The position numbers and the translations under genes were made by a program. This document shows, piece after piece, positions 26,460 to 34,645 of a stretch of DNA of 64,000 bases (position 1 is the stretch's first letter; every line of letters starts with the position of its first letter). The notes below the pieces were generated by a model. That model was not told the origin of the DNA. It did not search any database and worked only from the letters and a program-made list of their open reading frames with translations. The DNA comes from Bacteroides ndongoniae (lineage in GTDB: Bacteria; Bacteroidota; Bacteroidia; Bacteroidales; Bacteroidaceae), in contig NZ_FNVV01000013.1 of assembly GCF_900108345.1 (NCBI RefSeq), forward strand, positions 1,276,944 to 1,340,943. The letters are read 5' to 3'.

Positions 26460-27300
26460 GGAACAAGAATTGATAGACAGACTGATTGATTTGTCTTTTG
26501 CCGAAGATATCGGCGACGGTGACCATACCACTCTTTCATGTATTCCCGAAACAGCAATGGGAAAGTCGAAACTTCTGATTAAGGAGGCTGGAATCCTGGC
26601 AGGTATAGAGATTGCTAAAGAAGTATTCCGTCGCTTCGATCCTACGATGAAAGTCGAAGTTTTCATTAATGACGGAGCTGAAGTGAAACCGGGTGATGTA
26701 GCTATGATTGTAGAAGGAAAAGTGCAGTCGTTGCTGCAAACCGAGCGCTTGATGCTGAATATCATGCAGCGTATGAGTGGAATTGCTACAATGACTCATA
26801 AATATGTTGAAAAACTGAAAGGTACAAAAACCCGTGTGCTTGACACGCGGAAAACGACACCGGGTATGCGTATCCTTGAGAAGATGGCAGTAAAGATTGG
26901 TGGAGGAGTAAACCATCGCATCGGATTGTTCGATATGATACTGCTGAAGGATAATCATGTCGACTTTGCAGGTGGTATTGACAAGGCTATTATGCGCGCC
27001 AAGGAATATTGCAAAGCGAAAGGAAAAGATCTGAAGATCGAAATCGAAGTGCGCAATTTTGATGAGTTGCAGCAAGTGCTCGACCTTGGTGGAGTAGACC
27101 GTATTATGTTTGATAACTTCACTCCAGAGATGACCCGAAAGGCTGTAGAGATGGTTGGCGGGCGTTATGAAACAGAATCTTCGGGTGGTATCACATTCGA
27201 CACATTGCGCGATTATGCAGAGTGTGGTGTTGATTTCATTTCGGTCGGCGCTTTGACTCATTCGGTGAAAGGACTGGATATGAGCTTTAAAGCTTGTTGA
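26452..27300 (+). CDS. nadC: Nicotinate-nucleotide pyrophosphorylase (carboxylating), quinolinate phosphoribosyltransferase
   Basis: 282 residues from MSKEQELIDRLIDLSFAEDI. The upstream start at 26440 is not needed. Family motifs: EDIGDGDHTTLSCIP, LQTERLMLNIMQRMSGIAT, TRVLDTRKTTPGMRILEK, GGGVNHRIGLFDMILLKDNH, EIEVRNFDEL and SSGGITFDTLRDYAECGVDF. It makes nicotinate mononucleotide from quinolinate and PRPP in de novo NAD synthesis. Start overlaps the preceding stop. A strong terminator follows at 27339. Confidence 0.98.
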   Translation: MSKEQELIDRLIDLSFAEDIGDGDHTTLSCIPETAMGKSKLLIKEAGILAGIEIAKEVFRRFDPTMKVEVFINDGAEVKPGDVAMIVEGKVQSLLQTERLMLNIMQRMSGIATMTHKYVEKLKGTKTRVLDTRKTTPGMRILEKMAVKIGGGVNHRIGLFDMILLKDNHVDFAGGIDKAIMRAKEYCKAKGKDLKIEIEVRNFDELQQVLDLGGVDRIMFDNFTPEMTRKAVEMVGGRYETESSGGITFDTLRDYAECGVDFISVGALTHSVKGLDMSFKAC

Positions 27301-27338
27301 TAAATAGAAATATGTTTGGAACGTTTTGATACGTTATG

Positions 27339-27390
27339 ACCTCCCATAAAAGATGCATAGCTAATGCAGATTTATGGGAGGTTTGTTCTT
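27339..27390 (+). terminator. nadC terminator
   Basis: Perfect 12-bp arms ACCTCCCATAAA/TTTATGGGAGGT followed by TTGTTCTTT. Confidence 0.8.
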
Positions 27391-27449
27391 TAACTTCTTT
27401 TTAGATTTTATATTGCAGCATTGTCCCAGGTGTTGCGTCTAATTAACGG

Positions 27450-28040
27450 ATGGCGCAAGGAAGAGGCGCCCGTAAAAGAGCATTGGTATTGGAAAATGAG
27501 ATAGAGTTGGTTGAGGGCTGTAGAGCGGGTATGGATTCCGCTCGGAGGGAGTTGTATACTCTCTATTCCAAACAGATGCTGGCAGTATGCTACCGTTATA
27601 CGGGTGATATGGATGCTGCTTATGACGTATTGCACGATGGGTTCATTAAAATATTTACCCATTTTACGTTTCGTGGAGAATGTGCTTTGGGTACATGGGT
27701 AACCCGGGTGATGGTGACACAGGCTATCGACTATCTGCGCAAGCAGCAACGCTTCAACCGATTAGTGGTGACAGAAGAACAATTGCCGGATATAGCCGAT
27801 GAAACGGAGGTAGCTGAAGCCGGATCACGGCTGTCTGAAGAATTGTTGATGAAGTTTGTTGCCGAGTTGCCAGATGGATGCCGTACTGTATTCAACTTGT
27901 ACGTGTTCGAAGAAAAGTCGCACAAGGAGATAGCCGAACTGCTTCATATCAAGGAACATTCGTCCACATCGCAACTTCATCGTGCCAAAAGTCTATTGGT
28001 AAAAAGAATTAAAGAATATATTGACCATGAGAGAAAATGA
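27450..28040 (+). CDS. ECF-type sigma-70 family RNA polymerase sigma factor
   Basis: 196 residues. Region 2 is present (ARRELYTLYSKQMLAVCYRY, DAAYDVLHDGFIKIFTHFTF, LGTWVTRVMVTQAIDYLRKQ), as is region 4 (LPDGCRTVFNLYVFEEKSHK, EIAELLHIKEHSSTSQLHRA). Both regions are intact and there is no region 3, so it is group 4. It overlaps the start of the next gene by 14 bp, a single-transmembrane protein that is a candidate anti-sigma factor. Two lipoprotein or secreted DUF genes follow. The inducing signal is unknown. The true start could be a few codons inside. Confidence 0.93.
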   Translation: MAQGRGARKRALVLENEIELVEGCRAGMDSARRELYTLYSKQMLAVCYRYTGDMDAAYDVLHDGFIKIFTHFTFRGECALGTWVTRVMVTQAIDYLRKQQRFNRLVVTEEQLPDIADETEVAEAGSRLSEELLMKFVAELPDGCRTVFNLYVFEEKSHKEIAELLHIKEHSSTSQLHRAKSLLVKRIKEYIDHERK

Positions 28041-29115
28041 TGAAATCACCGGTTTGTTCCGTCGTCGTCTTGAAGGCATGGAGATGGACGTACGCGATGG
28101 CTTTTGGGAAGATCTGCAAAACGATTTGCTCAAAGCACAAACTGTATCGGGGAAGAAGACTATTCCTTTCTCTCCTAGATTCTATCGTACAGTTGCCGCA
28201 GCTTCTGTCGTTTTTGTTTTGGGAGTTGCTTCTGCTGCTTTTTGGTATTTCTCTCCTAAAGAAGAAATCGAGCAGGCTTTTACAGAAGTAGCAACGTTGG
28301 CTCCTAAGGGAAGCTTGGATGGAGATATTGTACAGGAAACCTTTCCACCGGTTCGTCAGATGGCATCGGGAAGTCAGAATACAAGTCCGTTGAGACAGGC
28401 CAGTGCGACGCCTGCAGCTGTGGCTGAAGAAGATGAAAACGAAAATGTTTCGGTGAGAGTATCTATCACAATTACGCAACGACTTTACGGTAACCGCCAA
28501 TCGCAGGGAGGAGGACATTATGCTCAGGCTGGTGGTCTGCACTACAAACCGTTATCCGGAAAATCCTCTGAACAAAAAGAAAATTCCTCTGTTTCTATAT
28601 CGGAGGAAAAAGATAATAAGACTGAAGATGTACATGCTCCCGTTCGCAACTGGGCTCTGAAAGCTTCGCTTGGTACTTCTTTACCTAAGGGGGATTTTGC
28701 GGCACCTTTGACAGCTGGGGTTTCGGTTGAACGGAGATTGAACAAATACCTGTCTTTGGAAGCTGGGTTGCAGTATAATTACTTGCCGGTTGGTAAGTCG
28801 GTTGGCAACGATTTGCAGGCATTGGCAGTTCCGTTGCGGCTGAATGTAGCTTTGGCTACATTTCCAAAAGTAGATTTGTATGCAGTTGTTGGTGGAAGTG
28901 CAGAGAAGATTGTTAATAAAGGCTTTTCCGAAGATCCAGTTCGCCTTTCGGCTGTGGCAGGATTAGGAGTAGGCTATAAGCTTAATGAACGTTTGTCTTT
29001 GTTTGCCGAGCCTCTGCTTTCGCATCATTTTGCAACCGATTCCGAAGTCCGGAGCTTACGTAGTGAACGGGCGACCAACATGAATCTTCTGTGTGGAGTG
29101 CGTATGATTTATTAA
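28027..29115 (+). CDS. Single-TM protein with C-terminal outer-membrane beta-barrel domain, candidate anti-sigma factor
   Basis: 362 residues from MRENDEITGLFRRRLEGMEM (28021 is an alternative start). A charged N-terminal region (1-54) is consistent with a cytoplasmic sigma-binding segment. One transmembrane helix lies at about 55-75 (RFYRTVAAASVVFVLGVASA). A low-complexity linker (about 80-200) follows, then a beta-barrel-like domain (about 205-362; WALKASLGTSLPKGDF, YLSLEAGLQYNYLPVG, LSAVAGLGVGYKLNERLSLF, ending GVRMIY). Such topology would tie the inner to the outer membrane. The gene overlaps the ECF sigma gene, which supports an anti-sigma role (inference). No zinc anti-sigma HxxxCxxC motif is present. 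Confidence 0.75.
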   Translation: MRENDEITGLFRRRLEGMEMDVRDGFWEDLQNDLLKAQTVSGKKTIPFSPRFYRTVAAASVVFVLGVASAAFWYFSPKEEIEQAFTEVATLAPKGSLDGDIVQETFPPVRQMASGSQNTSPLRQASATPAAVAEEDENENVSVRVSITITQRLYGNRQSQGGGHYAQAGGLHYKPLSGKSSEQKENSSVSISEEKDNKTEDVHAPVRNWALKASLGTSLPKGDFAAPLTAGVSVERRLNKYLSLEAGLQYNYLPVGKSVGNDLQALAVPLRLNVALATFPKVDLYAVVGGSAEKIVNKGFSEDPVRLSAVAGLGVGYKLNERLSLFAEPLLSHHFATDSEVRSLRSERATNMNLLCGVRMIY

Positions 29116-29131
29116 CCATAAATTTGAATGT

Positions 29132-29683
29132 ATGATGAAAAACTTAAGAACTAAAATATATATGTATGGACGCATTCTGACGTTTGTACTCTTTATATTG
29201 ACTTTTGTCTCTTGTGGCAAGGAAACATTGGACTTTAATAATCCGGATGTTGAACTGTTTGTCAAGCAGTTGAAGAACGGAAATTATTCGGCTGAAGGTA
29301 CTGATGGTCTAAGTAAGTTTCCGCATTTTAGTCAGGACGATATAGATGATCTGTTGAAGTATGCAGACGATCTGACGGTTATCCCTTCCTTTCCTTTGGC
29401 TCCTGTATCCTATTCGGCTGGCGGAAAGTTGCGCTTGGGAGAATGTCTGTTGTGGACTGTAGAGACAATACGTCTGGGACATAATGCTTCTATGGGCTGT
29501 AAAATGGTTCATACGGATGCCGAGAATTATGAGGGTATCTACTTCTTGTCGGACGAAGAAGTGATTGATGCAGTGGCCCGCTATCGTCGTTGGTGGGAGG
29601 CACGCAAGTATCCGCGAACGATGTGGACAATAGATCCTTGCTATAACGAACCTCTTTGTGGCAGTGGATATATGTGGTGGTAA
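29132..29683 (+). CDS. DUF4943 family lipoprotein
   Basis: 183 residues. The lipobox is LFILTFVSC (C28), followed by GKETLDFNNPDVELFVKQL. An alternative start at MYGRILTF (29162) would give a shorter leader. The globular domain includes FPHFSQDDIDDLLKYADDL, WTVETIRLGHNASMGCKMVH and an aromatic tail (RRWWEARKYPRTMWTIDPCY, GSGYMWW). DUF4943 proteins are Bacteroides-specific and of unknown function. It is the third gene of the sigma-factor operon, 16 bp after the barrel protein. Confidence 0.85.
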   Translation: MMKNLRTKIYMYGRILTFVLFILTFVSCGKETLDFNNPDVELFVKQLKNGNYSAEGTDGLSKFPHFSQDDIDDLLKYADDLTVIPSFPLAPVSYSAGGKLRLGECLLWTVETIRLGHNASMGCKMVHTDAENYEGIYFLSDEEVIDAVARYRRWWEARKYPRTMWTIDPCYNEPLCGSGYMWW

Positions 29684-29695
29684 TTTGATTTCCTT

Positions 29696-30377
29696 ATGAA
29701 AACATTTTTGCTCGTTTTAGGGCTGCTGTTTACAGTAGCTCTCCCTTGTTATTCCCAAAACTGGACGGCACAGGACTCTTTGCGCTTACAGAAATTGTTG
29801 GATGGCGAGAAGCAACCGGAGCTGAATCCGGAGGCTATCGAAGAACTGTTTCACGGAAAAACTGATGGGAAATCAAAAGCTGTCAAAGCAGAAAAAATGG
29901 CTGGACTTTGATGAAACCTTGCCGACTGCTCCTAAGGTTTCTACAGAAAAAGTTGTGCTGACGTTGTATCCTTACAAACCTAATACACCCTATAATTGGG
30001 ATCCTGTATATCAGAAGAAAATACATGTCGATAAAGACACCTGGCGAGGACCATTCTATCAGCTGAAGACACTGAAGACTCCTACCAATTGGGCTAAAAA
30101 TCCGTTGGATGCCGGATTGCGTGAATCCGTGGAACAGATAGAGGCTACAGGTTTACGCTATCGGGCGACAGAACGGCTGAATAATATGATGGTGGGTACC
30201 TGGCAGAGCACGGCTGGCTGTGGTGTAGGAGGTTTGGACTTGATGTTGCCGTTTACCCGAGAATTCTGGAGTTTCAAAAAACGCAAGATCAGAAAGCGCA
30301 CGCTGGAGGTATTGCGCACGTATGGAGACTCGATTACGGTATGGGAACGAAAAGATATGGATTCTGGTTTGAAGTAA
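29696..30377 (+). pseudogene. DUF4858-type secreted protein gene split by a frameshift
   Basis: Two overlapping frames make one gene. The first (29696-29911) encodes a signal peptide (MKTFLLVLGLLFTVALPCYS) and the start of the domain (NWTAQDSLRLQKLLDGEKQP, LNPEAIEELFHG). The second (29865-30377) continues MGNQKLSKQKKWLDFDETLP to the C-terminus. Deleting one base from the A5 run at 29857-29861 joins them as ELFHGKLMGNQKLS, giving about 226 residues, the expected whole. The frameshift may be real, a slippage-tolerant site, or a sequencing error. It is the last gene of the sigma-factor operon. Function unknown. Confidence 0.8.
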
Positions 30378-30489
30378 GGTGGAAACTTTTTGCTGTTATT
30401 GTTTGTTTTTACTATAAATATGCTGGTATAAGCATGGAATGGTCAAGAAGATTATCCGATACATACATTTAATTTTTTTGTAGTGAGAT

Positions 30490-31449
30490 ATGAATAGAAT
30501 AACTTCTCTTTTGGGAATTAAATATCCTATTATTCAAGGAGGAATGGTGTGGTGCAGTGGTTGGAGATTGGCTTCCGCTGTGAGCAATGCCGGAGGATTG
30601 GGACTGTTGGGTGCAGGATCCATGCATCCGGAAACCTTGCGTGAACATATTCGGAAATGTCAGGCTGCTACAACAAAACCGTTCGGAGTTAATATTCCCC
30701 TGATGTATCCCGAGATAGAAACGATCATGCAGATTGTGGCTGATGAAAAGGTTAGGATTGTTTTTACTTCTGCCGGTAGTCCCAAGAAGTGGACTGGATG
30801 GTTGAAAGAACGTGGTATAACAGTGGTGCATGTTGTCTCATCATCACGTTTTGCCGTTAAAGCTGAAGAGGCGGGTGTTGATGCTATTGTGGCAGAAGGT
30901 TTTGAGGCTGGTGGTCATAATGGACGGGAAGAAACGACTACCTTGTGCTTGATCCCAGCCGTGCGAGCAGTAACATCGCTGCCATTGATAGCTGCCGGAG
31001 GAATAGCAACCGGAAGAGCTATGCTGGCTGTGAGAACACTGGGAGCCGAAGGCGTTCAGATAGGAACGCGTTTTGCGTTGACTGCAGAAAGTTCGGCCAG
31101 TGAAGCTTTCAAGAATTACTGTTTGCAATTGGAAGAAGGAGATACCCGTTTGATGCTGAAGAAACTTTCACCGGTTCGTCTGGTACGGAATAAGTTTAGA
31201 AGTGACGTGGAGGTTGCCGAAGCAAAAGGTGCAAGTGAAGAGGAACTTCGTTTGTTATTGGGACGAGGACGTGCCAAGTTGGGTATGTTTGAAGGAAATC
31301 TGGAGGAAGGTGAACTGGAAATAGGGCAGGCATCTTCTTTGTTGTGTGGTAAGGGAATCCAGACAGTAGAGGAGGTAGTAAACGACTTGCAGAAAGAATA
31401 TGCTGAAGCATGGGATGAGATACTTAAAAGCAAAGATGCCCTGATCTGA
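30490..31449 (+). CDS. FMN-dependent nitronate monooxygenase / FabK-like oxidoreductase
   Basis: 319 residues, TIM-barrel 2-nitropropane dioxygenase family. Motifs: GIKYPIIQGGMVWCSG (FMN binding), AVSNAGGLGLLGAGSMHPE, VDAIVAEGFEAGGHNGREE (with the usual His), LPLIAAGGIATGRAMLAVRT and LGAEGVQIGTRFALTAES (phosphate site). Members are either nitronate monooxygenases or FabK-type enoyl-ACP reductases. The fatty-acid neighbours typical of FabK are missing here, so the choice is open. It appears monocistronic, with a terminator at 31496. Confidence 0.92.
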   Translation: MNRITSLLGIKYPIIQGGMVWCSGWRLASAVSNAGGLGLLGAGSMHPETLREHIRKCQAATTKPFGVNIPLMYPEIETIMQIVADEKVRIVFTSAGSPKKWTGWLKERGITVVHVVSSSRFAVKAEEAGVDAIVAEGFEAGGHNGREETTTLCLIPAVRAVTSLPLIAAGGIATGRAMLAVRTLGAEGVQIGTRFALTAESSASEAFKNYCLQLEEGDTRLMLKKLSPVRLVRNKFRSDVEVAEAKGASEEELRLLLGRGRAKLGMFEGNLEEGELEIGQASSLLCGKGIQTVEEVVNDLQKEYAEAWDEILKSKDALI

Positions 31450-31495
31450 AAAGCAGGAGAAATTAAGGTATAAGACATTAGTCTGTATGCAAAGA

Positions 31496-31552
31496 AATAC
31501 ACGGATTGCAACTAACAACGATGAGTGTTGGGAAGCATCCGTGTATTTTTTA
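31496..31552. terminator. Bidirectional terminator between the FMN oxidoreductase gene and ald
   Basis: Arms AATACACGGATTGC/GCATCCGTGTATT (imperfect by one base) followed by TTTTTT on the plus strand. On the minus strand the downstream T-tract is weaker. Confidence 0.75.
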
Positions 31553-31592
31553 TGTTTCGAGAAAACGTCTGGTTGGATAAACAGCGTATCTC

Positions 31593-32699
31593 TTATAGTT
31601 CAATAGTCTCGTATTTCAATCCGAATACGTCAGCCACTGCTTTGTAGGTGACTTTGCCTTCTACAATGTTCAGTCCGAGTGCCAGTGACGGATCTTCTTT
31701 GCAGGCTTGTTTCCAGCCTTTGTTGGCTAACGCTACAGTATACGGCAGAGTAGCGTTGGTCAAAGCCATAGTCGAAGTAAAAGGTACGGCACCGGGAATA
31801 TTGGCTACTGCATAATGTACAATTCCGTCTATTATATAAGTAGGATCACTGTGGGTAGTGGGGTGTGAGGTTTCGAAACAGCCTCCTTGGTCAATGGCTA
31901 CATCCACCAGCACGGTTCCCGGCTTCATCAGTTTCAGCATATCTCTGGTTATCAGATGCGGTGCCTTATCTCCAGGGATAAGTACAGAACCTATTACCAG
32001 GTCGATGTTAGGCAACTCTGTCACAATGTTGTGCATGGACGAGTAGAGTGTCTTGACATTTTTAGGCATTATTTCGCTGAGGTATCGCAAGCGGGCAAGA
32101 TTTATGTCAGTGATCATGACTTCAGCTCCCATACCGGCTGCGATTTGGGCGGCATTGGTTCCGACAATACCTCCTCCCAGCACAAGTACTCTTGCCGGGC
32201 GTACTCCTGTAACTCCTCCCATGAGTTTGCCTTTTCCGCCCTGGGGCTTTTCGAGGAAGTGTGCACCGACTTGTGTGGCCATACGTCCGGCCACTTCACT
32301 CATCGGAGTAAGCAAAGGCAGCGAACGGTCTTCTTTTTCGACTGTTTCGTATGCAATGCACACAGCCCCGCTCTCTATCATGGCTTCAGTCAGCACTCTG
32401 TCGGCGGCAAAGTGGAAGTAGGTAAATACAACTTGTCCCTTCTTGATGAGTTTATACTCAGGTTCGATAGGTTCTTTAACCTTGACAATCATATCGGCAA
32501 TAGCATATACCTCGTCAATCGAAGGAAGAATCTTGGCACCTACGGCCTGATAGACGTCATCGGTGAAGCCGCTATTTGCACCGGCATTGGTCTGTATATA
32601 CACTGTATGCCCTTTCTTCACCAGTTCTGCAACTCCTGCAGGGGTCATTCCTACACGGTTCTCATTGTTCTTAATTTCTTTGGGTACTCCGATAATCAT
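31593..32699 (-). CDS. ald: Alanine dehydrogenase
   Basis: 368 residues. The N-terminus MIIGVPKEIKNNENRVGMTP is diagnostic. Further motifs: Rossmann-fold VLVLGGGIVGTNAAQIAAGM, VDVAIDQGGCFETSHPTTHS (catalytic His/Asp region), and IVHYAVANIPGAVPFTSTMA. It interconverts L-alanine and pyruvate with NAD and ammonia; in gut Bacteroides it links nitrogen handling with redox balance. Full length, no close operon partner. Confidence 0.97.
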   Translation of the reverse strand: MIIGVPKEIKNNENRVGMTPAGVAELVKKGHTVYIQTNAGANSGFTDDVYQAVGAKILPSIDEVYAIADMIVKVKEPIEPEYKLIKKGQVVFTYFHFAADRVLTEAMIESGAVCIAYETVEKEDRSLPLLTPMSEVAGRMATQVGAHFLEKPQGGKGKLMGGVTGVRPARVLVLGGGIVGTNAAQIAAGMGAEVMITDINLARLRYLSEIMPKNVKTLYSSMHNIVTELPNIDLVIGSVLIPGDKAPHLITRDMLKLMKPGTVLVDVAIDQGGCFETSHPTTHSDPTYIIDGIVHYAVANIPGAVPFTSTMALTNATLPYTVALANKGWKQACKEDPSLALGLNIVEGKVTYKAVADVFGLKYETIEL

Positions 32700-32866
32700 A
32701 ACCTTTAAGTTTTAAATATGAGGTTAAACATGGCTAAAGATACTGATAATTCTGATATTTTGTTATTTGTGAAGTGTGTTGTATAGCATATATGCAGCTT
32801 TTTGCTTGCAAAATGATTAATCGGCATTTGCATACGAGTTTTTTTCATTACTTGAATCTTTCTTTT

Positions 32867-32874
32867 TATATTTG
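32867..32874 (+). promoter_or_regulatory. Predicted -7 box TATATTTG for the M23 peptidase gene
   Basis: A perfect TAnnTTTG 37 bp before the start codon. The -33 region is T-rich without a clean TTG. Confidence 0.5.
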
Positions 32875-32911
32875 CCGTACGTTTAAGTATAAAAAATAAT
32901 TGTTTGTTGTA

Positions 32912-34576
32912 ATGAACGGAAATCTTAGGTCTATTCTCTTTTTATTGGTAGGGTATAGCTTTTTTGTGCAGACGAAAGCACAAGATGTTTTATTCCACCC
33001 TCCTTTTGATTTTCCGATTGTGTTTTCCGGAAATTTTGGTGAGATACGGGCCAATCATTTTCATGGGGGACTGGATTTTAAGACCGGTGGAGTGACCGGT
33101 AAGCCTGTGCGTGCATTGGCGGATGGATATATCTCCCGAATTCGTGTTACTCATGGGTCGGGATATGTGCTTGATGTTGTTTACGATAATGGTTATTCTA
33201 CTATCAACCGTCATCTTAGTGCTTTTGTAGGCGAAATAGCCCGTAGGGTAGAAGAACTGCAATATAAGGAAGAAAGCTGGGAAGTGGATATAACTCCCTC
33301 ACCTGACGAATATCCGGTAAAAGCCGGACAAGTCATTGCATTGAGTGGAAATACGGGATATTCGTTCGGACCTCATTTGCATCTGGATGTTTTTGAAACA
33401 TCAACCGGAGATTACGTCGATCCGTTGCCCTTTTTTAAAAAGAATGTAAAAGATCATACAGCACCACGTGCACAAGGCATTATGGTGTTTCCTCAGCCTG
33501 GCTGTGGAGAAGTAGAAGGGAAGCAGACACCGACCGCATTTTCCATGCAACGTCTGGGAAAACCCATTGTGGCTTGGGGATGGATTGGCTTGGGAATTCG
33601 TGCTTATGATTATATGGAAGGGGCACAGAATCGTTATGGAGTGCATACGGTGATCCTGAAAGTAGATGGAAAAGAAGTATTCCGCAGCGTGGTCGACCGT
33701 TTTGCTTACGAAGAAAACAGGTACATCAACTCGTGGACGAAAGGACAATATATGAAATCGTTTATCGCTCCTGGCAATCGTTTGCGCATGTTGCATGCCT
33801 CCAATGACAGTCGCGGACTGATAAATATAGATGAAGAACGTGCCTATCAGATTGTTTATACATTGATGGATGCGTTGGGCAATACATCCAAAGTACGCTT
33901 TACTGTGCAGGGAAAGAGGGCTGAGATTGCCATGATGCCTCCTTATCCGGAGAAATATGTTTTTAAGTGGGATAAGACAAATTACCTGCAAGAGCCGGGA
34001 ATGGAACTTGTGGTGCCTCGTGGAATGCTTTACGAGGACGCCCGACTGAATTATGCCATATATGCCGACAGTGCTGATATTTCCTATACCTATCAGTTGA
34101 ACGATGTCGTAGTACCTTTGCATGACTATTGTGATTTGAGCATCGGTCTGCGACATTATCCGGTAGACGATATGTCGAAATATTACGTGGCCCGTGTGAC
34201 TTCTAAAGGAGGAAAGTATGGTGTAGGGGGCAAGTTCGACGATGGATTTATGAAAGTTCGTATACGCGAACTGGCTACCTATACAGTAGCAGTTGATACG
34301 GTACCTCCGGTTCTGACTCCGGTAGGGCAAGGACAATGGGGGCGTACGGGGCGCATCGTGTTTAAGGCCAAGGATAAGGAGACCGGTATCAGCAGTTATC
34401 GGGGGACCATTGATGGGAAATACGCATTGTTTGGCAAACCTAATTCTGTCAGTGGAAATCTGGTTTGCGAACTGGATCCCAAACGGGTGAAGAAAGGAAG
34501 CAGGCATGTGCTGGTAATGACCGTTACGGACGGTTGTGGAAATAAGACAACCCGTCAGTATCATTTTGTATATTAA
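32912..34576 (+). CDS. M23-family zinc metallopeptidase, secreted
   Basis: 554 residues from MNGNLRSILFLLVGYSFFVQ (signal peptide cut after TKAQ). A TTG 12 bp earlier is less likely. The lysostaphin-type domain is at about 40-175, with zinc ligands H51 and D55 (HFHGGLDF), and H155/H157 (FGPHLHLDVFE). Residues 200-554 are beta-rich Ig-like segments (RAYDYMEGAQNRYGVHTVIL, AKDKETGISSYRGTIDGKYA), ending in a probable beta-sandwich. M23 enzymes cut peptidoglycan cross-bridges or, when inactive, activate amidases; the ligands here are complete. It stands before a C69 dipeptidase in the same direction. Confidence 0.92.
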   Translation: MNGNLRSILFLLVGYSFFVQTKAQDVLFHPPFDFPIVFSGNFGEIRANHFHGGLDFKTGGVTGKPVRALADGYISRIRVTHGSGYVLDVVYDNGYSTINRHLSAFVGEIARRVEELQYKEESWEVDITPSPDEYPVKAGQVIALSGNTGYSFGPHLHLDVFETSTGDYVDPLPFFKKNVKDHTAPRAQGIMVFPQPGCGEVEGKQTPTAFSMQRLGKPIVAWGWIGLGIRAYDYMEGAQNRYGVHTVILKVDGKEVFRSVVDRFAYEENRYINSWTKGQYMKSFIAPGNRLRMLHASNDSRGLINIDEERAYQIVYTLMDALGNTSKVRFTVQGKRAEIAMMPPYPEKYVFKWDKTNYLQEPGMELVVPRGMLYEDARLNYAIYADSADISYTYQLNDVVVPLHDYCDLSIGLRHYPVDDMSKYYVARVTSKGGKYGVGGKFDDGFMKVRIRELATYTVAVDTVPPVLTPVGQGQWGRTGRIVFKAKDKETGISSYRGTIDGKYALFGKPNSVSGNLVCELDPKRVKKGSRHVLVMTVTDGCGNKTTRQYHFVY

Positions 34577-34645
34577 GTGCTGTTTCAGGTATGTGTATTA
34601 TCTGGGAGTTAAATCAAATATATCGATTAAATAAAAAAGTAAAGT

